DNA from: Rhea pennata | Taxonomy: Eukaryota; Chordata; Aves; Rheiformes; Rheidae | Assembly (NCBI RefSeq): GCF_028389875.1 | Contig: NC_084702.1 | Span: 45,507,053-45,571,052 of the forward strand | DNA length: 64,000 bases | Direction of reading: 5' to 3' | Part shown: piece after piece, positions 1 through 14,570 of the stretch | Position numbering within the stretch: position 1 is the first letter of the stretch | Layout of the letters: every line of letters starts with the position of its first letter | Translations under genes and position numbers: made by a program | The notes under the pieces: generated by a model | The model's input: the letters and a program-made list of their open reading frames with translations, nothing else | Database searches by the model: none | What the model was told of the DNA's origin: nothing

Positions 1-3000
1 CTCTCTGGGTGCGGGCAGAGCACCTTCACTCTCAAACCCCGGGATTTTATAGCTTGTTGAAGAACCACCTGAGAAATCATCACGCATCATCAGGCTGCCA
101 ACGCTCTGCGCATTAGCAGGGTGCAAAGCGTAGCTTGCTGTAGGTACAGGGCTCGTCTTATGTGTGCCGGATGAGACCTGTCCCAGAGAGTATTTTATCG
201 AGAGCATATGATGGGACTGATAGTGTCATCGTGCTGTTTACAAAAAGTATCTTCCATCAAGAGCCTTTGGTAACTGGCTCCTTGTGCCTTTTCCTTAGCA
301 GGTCGCAGGTCACTATTTAAATCTCTGAGAAACTTAAACTGAAATAATAAACTTAGTGTCTGGATAGTTTTATTCTTTAAAACCCATAATTAAGCTGTCC
401 ATTTAAAATGAATAGTTTGCCTGTAGATCTGTTTCATGACTCACTAGTATATAATTTTAATGCGGAATAGCTTCTTTGCAGGGAATTCAGCCTGTCGCTG
501 GATGTTTAAATTTTCAGTGTCTGTTGCCATGGCAACGGGAATTGACTCTGGTACCCACTGTGTTCAACATAAATTAACTTAAAGTCATAGCATTTTGAAA
601 CATTTGATTCTCTCAAAAAATCTTGCCTTTCCTCAAATTTATTGCAGCGTAAAATAGCTGCACTTGAAATACCATTAAAAATGCATTGATTCTCAGCTAA
701 TGATTAGTTTTACTTGCAGAATTCAATAGATTGGACATAATAAATAATGCATGCAAGGAAACTTGTTCCTGGATTTCTTGTGGAACTATACTCTCCAAAG
801 AGTATAGCTGGTACCTCTTAACCATTCTTTGCATTGAACTCCTGTGCTTTCAGACTCCAGTTGCGGTGTTTTTAAATCTCCATATTAGTGACACTAAGTG
901 AAGTGTTAGTATTCCTGATTTCCTCAAATTTCCTGGTACTTTTTGTGGTATTGTGGTGCTTCCATAAAAACTTGTCTAACATCTTATTTTATAGTATTGA
1001 TCTTCATGAAAGGAGCTTTAAAATACAGCTGCATAGATATTTTGAAGGGAAGGAGTAGAGTGCTTCATGGGTGAGATCCCTTGGGATTCGCCTTGTTCTG
1101 AAGAGGATTAAGAAGAGAGATTAAATGCATGTGCTGAGAGGGGGAAGATGGTTCCAGCGGGCATAACAAAGTTAATTTTTCTCTGAATATTTTTGTAAAG
1201 TGCAGTCAATCACAGCCTGATCTAGCATTTCTCGTCTTTCTCTACACAAAAAGAAAAGCTTATGACGCATGGCTGTTGTCTAGGGTTGCTTCGTGCTGGA
1301 GATTGCTGATGACTGTACTTTGCAAAACAAACCCTATTGACATTTAAAAAAATTCCTTGGTTTAACCTTCCTCAGTCTGGCAGCTCATACAGACTTTATT
1401 CCTTACAGTTTCTAAGGTACAGTACACTTCTCGCATGACCATGGCTCAAATAGTCCTTTGAAAGAACTACATTTCAATTTTATGTTATGTTGAAAAGATT
1501 ATTTAATGATTTTATTATGCATGTGAATAAAATGTGATCCTTTTTGCAAATGCAGCCATCTTAAAAAATAACGTTTTGAAACAAGTGAAGTTTTTTTTCT
1601 AGGCAATCAAAGCCTTATTGTTTATGGTTTAATCTGGAAATCTTAAAAAGAAATCCCAGTTTAATACGAACAAACTTCTAGTGTTCTGCACAGCAAAACA
1701 TTTTCAAATGCAATAAACAACATTTTCCAGATTCTGTTTCACCTCTGCAGAGAAAGCACTGTTTAATGTTTAGGGCTTTAAAAATTACTGCTGAAATTCA
1801 GATGCTAATGCCTGTTAATCTTCCAAACAGCTCCATTTCCTCATGAGTGTTCTGCCACTCATTACGTTAAATCTTCCGTAAGGGGCTTTGGAGGAGAAGG
1901 GCTCAGGTCGCTCTTCTTGCCTGTCACCCGTGCAACAAGTAGAGTTGCAGAAATGACTTCACTTCGTAGACTGCTGGATATGAACTCGCAGCGAAATGGG
2001 ATTGTCTCGGTCCCGAATTACCGCGAGGGCTTTTCTTCCCAGCTCAGTAAGCAGCAGGAAGGTCACCGGGAAGCTGCCGTGTCATACGGGTACATCCTTA
2101 CACAAACGTCAACTTACGTGTCACGTCAGTAATGTCCTGCGTAGTACAGGACTTCATTTTCGAGGTCACTGCAGACAGCTGATTGCTCAGTGGATAAACT
2201 CATATTTGTTGGTTCCTTCCTTTCTTTGAAGAGAGAACCAATTTTTGAGTATTATCAGCTAAGTCCTGCAGCAGGCATCGACAGATTCCCTTAAACCGTC
2301 ACATAAGACAGTCTCTTATGCTTGCGCTACCTTAATTTCAATTAGTTAATTAATTTTAATATGTTAATTTTAAACCATTTGTCCGGTTTACGAGCTTTCA
2401 GTTGATTTTTCCAAGATATTTTCGTAAAGCTAACCACTAATCTTAAATTTTCTCCCTGCATTACAAGTGAATATGCAGAGGTCATGCCTCTCTAACACAG
2501 GTGGTTGGCAATACTGAAATACACCTGTCTTTTCAGCTCTGAGTTGACTAAAATAATTACCAATACTACCAAAGATCATTTTTGACAGCATTGAATAACT
2601 TCACATAACTCCTGCCAAATAGTGAGTAGCTTATTAGATAGCTTAGTTTCACCAAGGAGGTAGTAAAACAAATTAATAATAAAACTTGTTACCTGTTTGG
2701 GAATTCATACCACATGCCTCCAAGAGGACTTTTGCTAGGATTTCTTTCCATAAATGTAGAGCAGAGTCCAAGTCTCCTCCAGAAATGTGTGATGCTCTCC
2801 CTTTGAATATACACTAGATTCACTTTTTGAAACGATTGACAAAACTTTGTTATTTCTGTGGGAAACCATATTACACATGCACACCCAGCTGCTTGCAGCT
2901 AAACCAGGTAAAAGAAATCCAGCTTCTAAAGAAAATGCCTTAACTTTCGCTTCTTTGGAAGCTAAGGTGTGCTGAAGTGTAGATCAGGGTGTTCCTGCAT

Positions 3001-3030
3001 CTGGGTCCACAGACTTTAGAGAGGTTTGTG
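1..3030. other. Intergenic DNA, no gene recognised
   Basis: AT-rich single-copy-looking sequence. The longest open frames are under 80 codons, lack family resemblance and have no consistent splice signals. The only structure noted is a short perfect hairpin at 786-807 (9-bp stem, 4-base loop). No RNA gene or promoter could be supported. Confidence 0.6.
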
Positions 3031-3031
3031 C

Positions 3032-3062
<31 letters not shown>

Positions 3063-3066
3063 GTAT
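3031..3066. repeat. (TA)n microsatellite
   Basis: Alternating TA/AT tract of about 36 bases with two G interruptions, read directly from the sequence. It is probably polymorphic in length. Confidence 0.9.
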
Positions 3067-3139
3067 TTTTTTTAAGAGAATACAAAACCCTGTAATGCAT
3101 GCTGATAAATCTTGATGATTTAGCTTTAGCTCAGGATTA

Positions 3140-3142
<3 letters not shown>

Positions 3143-3170
<28 letters not shown>
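3143..3170. repeat. Poly-T tract, 28 bases
   Basis: Uninterrupted run of 28 T. No recognisable retrotransposon body lies next to it, so it is recorded as a homopolymer and not as the tail of an inserted element. Confidence 0.9.
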
Positions 3171-3401
3171 GGTTCATATTCCTAGTTTCTATCATAGTCA
3201 CTGAGAATGTTTTAGTTTTAATTCCTACCCAATATTGCTTTCTTCTGGTATGTACAGCGTATCAGCTTAAGCAGACAGGACAGTCCAAACTCAGAAGTGA
3301 GACAGTCCATTTATTTGCAGCAAATGAAGTAGTGTGCCTGCCAGCTTCTGTAATATTTCCTTGAGAAATTCTTGCAAATTGTGTCAGTTTTCGCATTGAT
3401 C

Positions 3402-3427
3402 TTTTTTTTTTTTTTTTTTTTTTTTTT
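3402..3427. repeat. Poly-T tract, 26 bases
   Basis: Uninterrupted run of 26 T, about 230 bases after a similar run at 3143. No duplicated flanks or element body were recognised. Confidence 0.9.
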
Positions 3428-6400
3428 CATGTTTGCTGATCATTATTTGGTCAGGTGGCAAAGATCATAATAAATTCTCTTTAATCCTGAAGTGTATTTT
3501 GTTCCCAAGAGTCTGTGAATGTTCAGAGAACTAATAAGATTTGCCACTTGCTCTGTGCTTTGACTTTTCATGGAAAGAAAAAAAAAAGTGTCATCTTGGA
3601 TTTAGTACGCGTTTCCCCCGTTAGGTTGTCTGGCGTGGTTACAGTTTTGTGAACAGTGCAGTCAAGAATGCATTTAATGCCTCAGTGAGTTGAACACTCT
3701 TAGGATAGTAGCCCCAGCTCTTTCAGACACGAATCAGAGCAAGATTTTGATGATTTTGATCATTTCAATGAAAATAAGAAAAGCCCCACCTAAAAATACG
3801 AAACCAAAAATGCATTTCAAAAGATCAGTGGCAGTGGAATCAACAGACCTAGGGGCCTTGGCACCGCCCGTCTGTTTTAGAGTAGTCCGTGTGCTACGGT
3901 GGTACCTGCGGATCCGCAAGGCTTAGTGCCCTGCGCGTCGCCCGTTGGCTCAGGGTCTTATTTGAACTTTTCCTCCCCTGCGCCATTAGCGTTTATTTGA
4001 GGGAAACGGATTTAATTTTCTTCATTGCAGGGTTAATATTCCTCTGCTTTCTTTGAAGTCAGTAAACCCGATTTTCCCTTACAATGAGAGCCTTCTGAGC
4101 TGCTCTGTTAACTTATTTCCATTTTAAAGGGCCTCTATACTGTCAGCGTGATGGAAAAGGTCATAGTGCAAGGGAAAAGCAAGGCCAGTGAAGCTTCTAG
4201 ACATCTTGTTTGCATCTCTCAAAGCATTTTGAATGCTATTAAAAACACTTTAAGCATTTTCAACTGAATAGCATCCTTTAAAGAGCATCCAAGTTTATTT
4301 AACAGAAAAATAATAAAATGCAGCTTTCCTCTTTATTAATGTTGCATATAAACTTCTGCCATTGGGAATAGCTTATGCAGTGAAAATGGGTAGCAAAAGA
4401 AAATGTCTGGGTTTGTTTCATAAGAATAAGCTCTTACCCTTACAGTTTTGATTGGAAAGTCTGCTAGGTTAAAGATATGACCCTGGGCCCACTAAAGACT
4501 GTGCAAAACTCGCATTGAATTCATACCTGGATTGCAGGTGGATCTTCCAAAACAAGCTCGTTCTGCAAGGTTATATTTCCCAGAGAACTGTTCAGTTTAA
4601 TTGGAAATGTCCAATGCAAAATGAGGTTATATCACTGTTACTCAGAGATTGTTCCACAGTCTTGCAAAGCTTCCTGCCAGGAAATTTTTTCCAGTGCGAC
4701 AGCTTATGTTTTCCTTACAGATGTGTTAAAATAATTAACTTTCAGACATTTTAAGGGAGTGTTTAATGCCAGGCTATTATCACTGACATTTAAAGAAAAC
4801 ACGAAATCTCAGGAAGATTTCTGAAGGAAGCCTAGGAGAGATGGATAGGCACTTAAATGCATGCTTCGAAACAAACCTTTTATTGGTAGGAATTAGGTCC
4901 AACAACCTTAAGCTTCTTTGGTTAGTCTAGTTGTTTGTATGCTCTGTTCTACAGCTGTAGAGCAGAGCTGCAAACAGCCCTAGGAAAATGGTAAAAGCCT
5001 GTGTCAAATGAAAGCAGCTTTCAGCACATCCTGAGGTCCAGGGTCAAAATCTATTGCTTCTGGTAGAAGAAGAAAAGCTCCTTTCTGCAACAAATAACAT
5101 GGAGGAAATTTCTTTCCTGTGGGCATAGGCTGGTTAGCAGTAAACAATTGTCACTGTGATGCATCCATGTTCACTGATCTATCGCATTTTTTAAACCACC
5201 TGCTTTAGCACAAACAGTTGAATGGAATGATATCCCATGGAAAAATGTCTACTGCTTTGGAAACATTTGCCTCTCAGTGTTTGTGTTCAGGAACTGTCCT
5301 GGCTTCTTGGCTTACATCCAGAAACAAGAGACTGGTATTCTGGGACAGCATTACATGCCAGTGACGTGATCTCTTAATTAAAATATTGCGTGGATTCTAA
5401 TGGTAAACACTGTGTCTGCCTTATTTTCAAGCTGAACTGCACGAATGACCCTGTAATTCAGAGTGGCAGCTTCTGCGCATCAGCTCTGCAATCTGCTCTC
5501 TCTTGACAGTTGTAATTCACTGTCACAGTGGACCCAATCCACGTTTTGCTGAAAGCAGTGGCAACTTCTATTGCCCTTTACGAGAAAGAGAACCAGATCG
5601 AACCTACAGTAACTGATTACTTAGTTCAAATAGAGTGATAATGTTTTGAACTCATTTTTCATTTTTGTATTAATTTTGATAAAGTAGAGAATTTTGGCAG
5701 ATCTATTGATCTTACTCACCTGGATGGAACAAAAATGTTGCATTCTTCCAACCATTTGATTAAGAGGATTACAGATAGCTTTTCTGTTTCTAGTGGGACT
5801 TTAAATATTCAGAATTATGTTCTTGTTATGTTAAACAAACCAGGTAACACAATACTTATTACAGATTCACTGCTAAGGGAGATTGCAGGATTTAAATAAC
5901 TGCATCAGTGCATTTGGTTTGACCGACCAACAAGTTAAAAAACAATCTTATTTGCAATATAAATTATCCCAATTGTTCTAAACCTAATGCTAGTCATACA
6001 AGGCTTCTGCAAGATCAGTGGAAAGCATTTCCCAACAGAAAAAAATTTACCATCTTTAACACTGATTAACTTCAGAATAGCCCCACAGCAGAAGAGGTGT
6101 ATTTTTTATTCAAAAAACAGGTATAAATGTGAGATATTAATATTCTTATCTTGCTCTTTCTCTGTTTCCCACTTAGGATCCCTTGTTACTTGCTGAAAGC
6201 AATGTAAACTCCAGTCGTGGACGCCTTAGCTGTGTATCTCCCAAGATATAAACCACAGAGAAGTGCATTTGCTTACTCGTGCAGAGAGATTCTTGTAAGT
6301 ACACTCACAGTAAATAAAGGTAATTCCATGTTGTCATTTAATATATAAGGCTGTCTAAAGACAGAAGATATGTGCATTAGTTCAAAAGAAAATGACACAG

Positions 6401-9400
6401 TTACGTTAGTCACAGGCATCAGAAGCCTCCTGAATCTCCTGCCAATCTCCTGGCATTTATTCTCTTCTACTTCTCAGACTGAGCCTTTTGTTTTTCAGTA
6501 GATATCCAGAGTATCAGCTACAAATATTCTCTTTTTGCAGTGTGAGCTAGTTCATCCTCTTATCCAGGATACCAAGTTTGAGGGGCTCTTCTGAGCTGCT
6601 ATGCTGCAGAGAAATATCATCTGAGGCCTCTCCTGTGCTTAATCTGTAATATCCACTACAAGGGGAGGTATTGGGTTTGAGAACTACAGCTTCCTCAAAC
6701 TGGCACCAGCTTGTAGCAGCTGGTTTGGGGGAGATACTGTCCATGGGGTTAACTTGAGATCCAACAAAACCCTTTTATTCCCAGCATCAAAACAGCTTTT
6801 TAAAAATTATACCTGTAAATAATGAAAGTATCTAAAAGGTGGTATTTCTTGGTAATTCCTGTTTTTAACGTAAGTCACTGAAGAGCCCTCGGATGTTCAG
6901 TGTTAACAGTCCAAGTCTTATACTTCCTCTGTATTGCTTGTTTCCGTAATAATGTGAGTAATAATTTCCCAGGTCATTTCTACAGTACAGATGAGAGTTT
7001 CTCCATCTCTGCTGTATCTTGATCGGCTGAGTAAAGACAACACCTCTTACGGATGGTCAGTTCCTGTGAACGTTTTTCAGCAGTTCAGACAATACAATTG
7101 GAGAGTTATGTGGGGACAGTCCTGAGTCTCACGGCTTGGATACACTCTGAAATATCAATCTAGTTATTTGGACCAACTAAAATAGTCCCTGTTGTTCGGA
7201 GGCTCCTTTCACTTCTCCTTTCTTTGTTGGCATTTCCTTCTCCTTGACCTCTAGCAGCATCCTTGCTATTTCTTTTCTCATACTTAAATCAAGAGTTCAG
7301 CTTTCCTAATACACCCCTCAGAGCAGTGACCTTTGTGAGAGATGCTACTCCCAGAAGCTTTCCTCTGTAGCTATTGCTCCCAGTTTGCAAGACTTCAATA
7401 GGTGACAAGTGTTTAAAGTGAACATGTATGTCTAGCCTGGGGCCTGGCAGAAGGAATCCACATTTTTTCAGGAAAACCACAGCTTTTCCAGGAAGAACAG
7501 GAGGCACAAATTTCTTGAATACAAAATTCAGAGTCCAAATACTTTCCTTTGCTGCTTCAGGAAATCTGGAGCTGAATTCAAACTCTGTAGTTGAAGCCAC
7601 TTCACAAAAACTTTGGTGAACTTGCTGCAGAGCAGGATGTTTTAAAAATATCTTCTATCATTGAGTTTTGTTTGGATGTTTAACCGTATCCAGTTACATA
7701 TTCTGCAGGGCAGAACTGATAACTGGATCAATGATGGCTTTTAACTTCAGGATTCCTGGTGCTTGTACTCTTAGAACCAGTTTATATACAGAACTCTCAG
7801 ATTAGTTTCTTTAATTGGTCTTTGTTTTCATAGCCAATAAGTTATATTTAGGATTTATTTTGAGAACCTTTGCATTTATTAAAGCACACACACACACAAT
7901 CCTCCCCTTTTAATTAATTTTGCAAACCAGTGGACCACAAAAAAACCTTTAAATGAGTCTCTAGCCAGTGAAAACTAATTGATGCCATCTTGTGGTGAGT
8001 AAAGAAAATAAAAAATAATCAAGCTATGCTCTTTGACATATTTCGCACAGTTATTCACTAAATAGTCCCTCTTTCTCCTACCTGTTCTCTACGTCTTCCC
8101 TGACACTTTTCCCTTACAGTTCAAAGTCTACCTCAGCTCTGAAGAGACGCTGATACACCTGAAAAAAATCAAAACAGTAATTTAAGCTATCTTCAGAAAA
8201 AGAATAATCTACAATATCTAATACAATCAGATTAAAATAGGAAATACAGAGCAGTTAGATAAGTTTATAGCTTGAGCTATATCTTACTTCTTGACATGTG
8301 TAAGTGAAAAAACAAAATTACAGAAAGATTCTGTTTGGCATAGGCATCACTTCAGTATCACAAAGCTTGGCAAAGAGGCACATAGTAGATTTTCATTTGA
8401 AATATTTGTCTTTGAGACAAACTGGAAGTTCGAGTGCTCTTTGGCACACCTCCTATTTCAAACCAGAAGGAGAGGGAGAATTTTTTCTTGGAATATTTCA
8501 TGTCATTTTTGCCATCCCAGCTGTGACGCTGTTTCATCACTGCAATTTGCAGCTCTCCCTAAACACCACCAGACCTGAATTGGAAACAGTTATACAATGT
8601 AATTATATCTACCATACATCTATTTTAGAGTTCTGGTGTGCTTCTCAGGCATCCTGAAGTGGAGGTAACACCCCTTTGGGTCATGATACTGTCAAACTAT
8701 CTTCCTGATATTTTTCATTGTGTATCGTATTAGTGATGTTCTTGTAAGGAGGTAACTGTTAAAATAACAAATATACAGTAGAAAAATGCATTTTCCCTTT
8801 AAGAGTAAGCTGCGATTCTAAAAGGCTCAGAAATCTCATGAAGACCTTTATCTTTGGCTAGGTTATATTTTCCATAGTAAAAGCTGTGAGAGAATATCAT
8901 AGGGATGATTAGAAATGAAATAGTTGCAAGAAAAGTTCTCACAACGAAAATACACAGAAAGCCTGGAGGCAGGTTTATGTCCCCTCTTCGGTTATCCATT
9001 CAAGTCTCTCTAAGCTTGTCTGTTTGGCTTCCATCCATTTCCACTATCAAATCCTCCCCCAGCTGCCTCCCCTTTAAAAATGTGCCCTGTTATACCAAAG
9101 TAGTAGGAAAGACAAACTCTACACTCTTTCTTTTATAAGCTCTGATGGGGGTGTCATGAGATGGGGGTAATACATAATCACTTGACTCGTATAAATGTGT
9201 TTCTGATGCCAGGAGCTCCCCAAAGAAAATCAATGGCAAGGCCTTCCTTTGGTCCTGGGTATATGAGGAGGCACTTCTATATTCCCTGCCCTCTTCCAAG
9301 CTCAGCATGCTTTAGCACTCTCTTGTGAGGATTCGTAAGGCACAAGACTTCTCCTCTCTAACTCTGTAGACCATTCTGTCTCAGCGAGAATCACTGTTCC

Positions 9401-10138
9401 TGTTGGTTTACACTTTCTGTAAAGACACACAAGTGGCACAGCATGAATCTGTGATCTGAAACGGCGTGCAACATATAATAGCTAACTGGAAAAATATTTC
9501 AGACCTCTGTGTGCACTGAAGTGCACACTGTAAATGCATCCTAAATAGTTGATTATGTGCCTGAGAATGTCAATACACAATTTTCTAATCAGATCTCTGC
9601 ACCTGAAAACATACTGTGTAACAGGAAAAATAGCCCATTCTGCTTCCAAAAATTTTCAAGTAGATTCTTACAGAGCCTTAGGTTGCAGAAGCTGCTTGCT
9701 GTCTGATCATCCAGGGTTCTTTCTGTTCCTAGCATATGAAATTCCTGTTCCTATTTTACCCCTTATTCTCCTTATCTTAACTATGTAGATGGAAATCGAA
9801 CAAGAAAACGTAATGGCTGGTGTATCTGTATAGCTATGCTATGTTTATTATGGAGAAAGACAAGAAGATATTTGTGGCAGCTGATGTTTCAAGGTCATGA
9901 TCAAAGATTCAGCCGTATGGAATAGTTTTGCTTTCCTTTCTCTATGCTGAAAGGAAGAGTGCCTTTGAAGTGGCTGAAACTAATGGTGAAATGAGATTTA
10001 GTTTAGCAAGCTTCTAGGATGAAAAAAATATGAGTGACTGTGAAAATGCCAGGATGATTTGTTCTGAAAGTTTCTCACTGAAACCCTTTGATTTTTCATT
10101 TCAAACAGCATTTTAAATGTAAAAATAATCAACATTTC
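3428..10138. other. Intergenic DNA, no gene recognised
   Basis: AT-rich sequence whose open frames are at most about 120 codons and occur on overlapping strands. The pair around 8.3-8.66 kb is the longest, is not recognisable, and lacks a Kozak or splice context that would support translation. A short CA run lies near 7887. Nothing else could be supported. Confidence 0.55.
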
Positions 10139-10710
10139 ACAGAGTCATAGTGGAGGTACTTTGAGATGTCACCTGATCTAACTCTATACCCTAATTCATG
10201 TTAAACTATAGCTTCATCTTATCTAGCTACTGTTTGTTTAGCCTGATCCTAAGGACCTCCAGTTATAGAAATGATACAGCCAGCCAGCTAAGTCTGTTCC
10301 AGTTCCTTACAATCCACATTGTTAACCTATTTATCCCAATGTTTAACCTTGAATCTTCCCTGTAGCAATTTAAACCCTTTATTTCATGCCCTATTCAGCT
10401 TGGACATGTAGAAGAGGTGTTTCCTTCCTTTTTGCAATAGCCTTTACAGCCTTCCTCTTCCTACAACTGTGAAAGCTTCCCGTGCAGGAAAGCTTTCTCC
10501 CATGCTTTCTAGGCCTTTGAACATCTTTGTGGCTTTTACTGATCTATATCTCCTTTGAAGCGTGGTGCCAAAATGACCTGTTGATGCCCAGATACCTTAC
10601 TCCTGGTGTACAGAGCCAAAAGATTATTTCTTGTTCCCAAAGATCCTGCTTTTTTATCCTGAACCTGTGTTCTTTCTTCTCCACGGTATGGCACTATTCA
10701 TATGGTCACA
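10139..10710 (-). mobile_element. Ancient CR1-type LINE remnant (minus strand)
   Basis: Read on the + strand, the block runs like the reverse complement of a CR1/L3-type LINE 3' part. A left edge resembling the CR1 end (acagagtcatag) is followed by a stretch like 'gatctaactc', then by 'aatgtttaaccttgaatctt' and 'gcaatttaaaccc'. Further on come a block like 'cctttgaacatctttgtggc' and then 'gtggtgcc'. These occur in the order and spacing seen in amniote CR1 consensus elements. It is heavily diverged with no open reading frame, so it is an old fossil. Family assignment is from memory of the consensus, not from a search. Confidence 0.6.
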
Positions 10711-13700
10711 TTCACGTTGCAAACCACTATGAACTCAGATCCTTTTCGAAGGAACTCTTGCACAAGCAGTTGTTTCTCAGCCTGTGTATTTGTGCAACTG
10801 CTTATTTCAGCCTACAGATAGACATGTAAATTTGAAGTTACAGGTTTTGTTGTTGGCTTTGGAATTGCATCCTATTATTTTCAGATCATTTCTTCAGTTT
10901 ATCAAGATTGTTTTGAATTATACAGTTCCTCTGCACACTTCTAGCATCACATCTGGATATGATGTCATGTGTAGTTTTAATCACATTCTCTATAAATAGA
11001 AAAAAGCACAGAATATTTTCAGAACATTTAAGTAACCTGGAAGTGCCACATTTTCTTTGAGGACGAACATTTTCTCCCCATTTTTCCTGGTGCTGAAAAA
11101 TGAACCCTTTATCTAAAGCAGCCTCCATATACATATTTACAAAACTTCCTTCCTGACTTTTATTTGTACTTGCAACTGAAACTTCTTTGTTAGCAAGAAC
11201 AAGCAGGCACTCTCTAACAACTCCTTAGCCTCACAAAATTGTGTCTTCCTTGCACTGCAGGAAGCTTTTGCTTTACTAATTCTGAAGATCTTTGAACGTG
11301 TTCCATGTGAGCTGACCAGTGTACTGTAAAGGAGACAGACGATCCAGGAGTCTTCTTGGGTACAAATTGAACACTTGCAAGAGACTTGTTTCGTTATTTC
11401 CTCATATTTGCTATGACAGGATTCAGGGTTGCAAAATCCACCACCCACCTCACATGCCATGAGTCAGTAGTCTATAATCACTTTCAGCTGTATTTTGTAG
11501 GGTGGGCGTTGTTTTTTCAATACAAGCATGTGACACAGCCTTAGTTACAGAGACTGCTGTTGAATTTGGCTTTTCATTCAAAAACTTGGATTAAGCAAAA
11601 CTCTGTCACTGCTGTTTAGTTAGGTGGCATCATTCTTGCTCATCTCTTATAACTGCGTTGCGGTGCAGAGCAGCTAGGCTGCACAGCTGGATGGGGGTAT
11701 TTCTGGTGCGCTGCTTCCTTTCCCAGCCAGTCTCCTCATTCATTGTTTTGTCAATGCGGCACAGACTACAAAGCCTGTTGGGTATGTTGAAATGCTTCTA
11801 AAAAGGAAATACCTTGCAGCAGCATGTAAATAAATAAAACATTTCTTTCATATTACACAGAACTTGCAGTGAAGTCAGCTGGAATTGGCTCAGTGTCCAT
11901 AAGCCTAAAAAAACATTCCTGTTTCTGCTTGTGTACCTATTTATACACGTATGCGTGAGTATAAGCATGTGCTCTATACTTTTAGTATATGTACGTGCAT
12001 AAAGAAATACATGTCAAATATGCCATTTTGGTGTAAAAGCTGATGGAAATAGAACATAATTTCTTTGATACCTGTTTTAGAAAGTAATGAAAATGATAAC
12101 AAAACACACCTTTAAATTTTTCTTCACTTCTTTCTGTATTTCCAAATTGCATCTAGGAAGAGCTAAAAGCTTGCTTACTTCGTAGCTAATTTTTGTCTAT
12201 TTCTGAAATATTCAATCAGAAGCTCAATAAGTAAAATTTCGTTTCTATATATACACATTATTGCTAGGTAGAGGATTGCAGAGTGCCCGTGGAAACATCT
12301 GCTTATCCTGGCAGTATGAATCATCGCGCAGAAATGCAGAATTCCAGCAGATCCCCATCTTTCTCTCTGTAATGAACACACGACGTATGTTTGGCGATAG
12401 AGCTTTCAAAGGCAGATCAGTGACAAGCATGCTTGTATAAAGAAACGTTTCACGTCATACTCGCTGATTGCTGGAGCGTTTTCACGATATGCCACGATTC
12501 ATTGTAAAGAACAACAGTTAAAGTTTGAATCCATTTGGCCTCACCTGCCACAGGATAAGAAGAGGGAACTCTAACAAGAAAAGCAATTAGAAAGTGGAAC
12601 AGCCTACATGAAAGGCTGCTTACTTTTGCAAGCCCGTTCATATTTTTAAATGAAAAGAAATGCATATATTGTCTGAGGAAGTACAGACAAAGCAGTTAAG
12701 AGAAAGCATGCCTCACTGAAGTACTGCCATAACAGTTCGTGTCCTTAAAAAGGATCGGTGGTTTCAGAGCTCATTCTGTCATATAGCAATGTTTTCTTCT
12801 ACAATTGCTCCCCACTTTTTTTTCTAAGAAAAAGACAACGATCAGACATTCAGCACCACAGACCAGGAACAAATAAATTATTGCAATATTCAAACTTGAT
12901 AATTTCATAGTCAATAGAATTATATACCACATACCATGAATTTTGTAGGTAGTATTCATTTATGCTCAACTAAGGAAATGTAATACAGCTTCTCTGTATA
13001 GTCTTCATCTAGAAGAAATTTTCTCAGAGGAAATGTGAAAAATCTAACCTCTGCTAAAATTCTTCTAGCTTATAGGCATGGGATGAAACTTTACATTTTA
13101 CGAAAGGAAATCAATGGACATAGCTTGTATTAATCCTGTTTTAGCAAAGCTGATGTTTAGGCCCTATATAGGAAAAATAAAGTTTAAAATTGCGAATTTC
13201 CTCCACGAACAAAAATCATCTGAGGACATTCTAAAGGCGTTATTGAAGAACCCCCGCCAAACAAAACAAAAAATGGTAGAATAAGGCTGTGGCTCACTCA
13301 TGTAATTCAGGAAATGTTCCAAAACAATAGCATTGTCTCCTGTGAGATACCCTCCGCGGCGGAGAAGCTGACGTTGGCTCTGTTACTGCAAACAGTGAGA
13401 CTTCGTGACGCAAGTCATTTTGCTCTCTTGGGAACCACGAGTTGTATAGGAAATATTCTCAGAAATTTTCCAACCACATTCCTTTCTATCTTTCTAACTT
13501 TGCAAATGCTGTCTGTATTCAAATGTTTACATGGCAGGTAAAATCCTTTCATGTCTCTCTCTGCCCACGCAGGACTTTGTGTGAAAAGATTAGGCAACTT
13601 GAAGCTAGCAGAGGGCCTGAAACAAGATTTCTTGCTAGCTTAAAAACGTGCTAAACACAGAATGCTGGAATAGTTATTATGGTTATTATCAAATGCGAAG

Positions 13701-14471
13701 ACAATGCCTTTTTATGTGTTAATAACTCGCATGTACTGTAGTCTAAAATATAAAATAAATAATAATAAAACATCAAATCAACATAGAATGTGCAATATAA
13801 GGGATCATTTGAGTACAGAAAGGTAAAAAGCCAATGAGTTAAATTAAAAAAAATTACCATTTACATTTTAATCTAATTTTTCTACTTTGAAGTATACAAA
13901 CAGACCTGACATTCATAATAGCAAAAGGAAAAATAAACAATTCCGAAGAGAAACAACTTCCCATTAAAGTCTGTAATGAACTGAGGACTAGCTAAACCCT
14001 TCTGTCAAAGCTCTCCCAACAGAAATCTGAAGCTGCGATTAAACCTTTTTAAATCTGGAAAAAGTTTTGCCTAAATATTTGTACTCACAAAAGCCCAAGT
14101 TTAGAAGTTTACCACAGGTTAAGCAATGAGGAAGGATTAACTGCTAAAATCAATCCCAGAAATCTAATGTGATCAGTTCTTTTTTACTTGGAAAACATGT
14201 CTTGAGGATATTCTGATTCTTGACAAATTGATCTCCATTTAAACAGCATTAAGGAATCACTCCAGCTTTTCAGTTCTCTTGACTGGGAAAAATGTTCATA
14301 TTAGTATTCTTTTAAAAGAAGCGACCCTGGCTGTGGTTCAGATTATCAGACAGCAAATAGTAAGTCAGTGGTATCTGTGGGACACTTTTCTCTTCCCACT
14401 TCAAAAATCATGAACTGTTGAAGCCTTCTATTTGCATGAACTAACTAATGCAAAAGGAACAGCAGAATTAG
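10711..14471. other. Intergenic DNA, no gene recognised
   Basis: AT-rich sequence with scattered open frames of 60-107 codons on both strands, none with recognisable domains. No CpG island, RNA gene or clear repeat was identified. Confidence 0.55.
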
Positions 14472-14570
14472 TCTGTGTGTGTGTGTGTATATATATCTTA
14501 TATATACTATATATGTATATATAAAATATATGTATATATGTATATGCGTATATATAAAATATATAAATAC
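14472..14570. repeat. Compound (TG)n(TA)n microsatellite
   Basis: A TG run of about 16 bases passes into roughly 80 bases of imperfect TATA/TATG repeats. Such compound tracts mutate quickly and can form unusual DNA structures. Confidence 0.9.

Noticed and set aside
8304..8657. 117-codon + strand frame
   Set aside because: Overlaps another 95-codon frame on the same strand and a minus-strand frame. No protein family resemblance.
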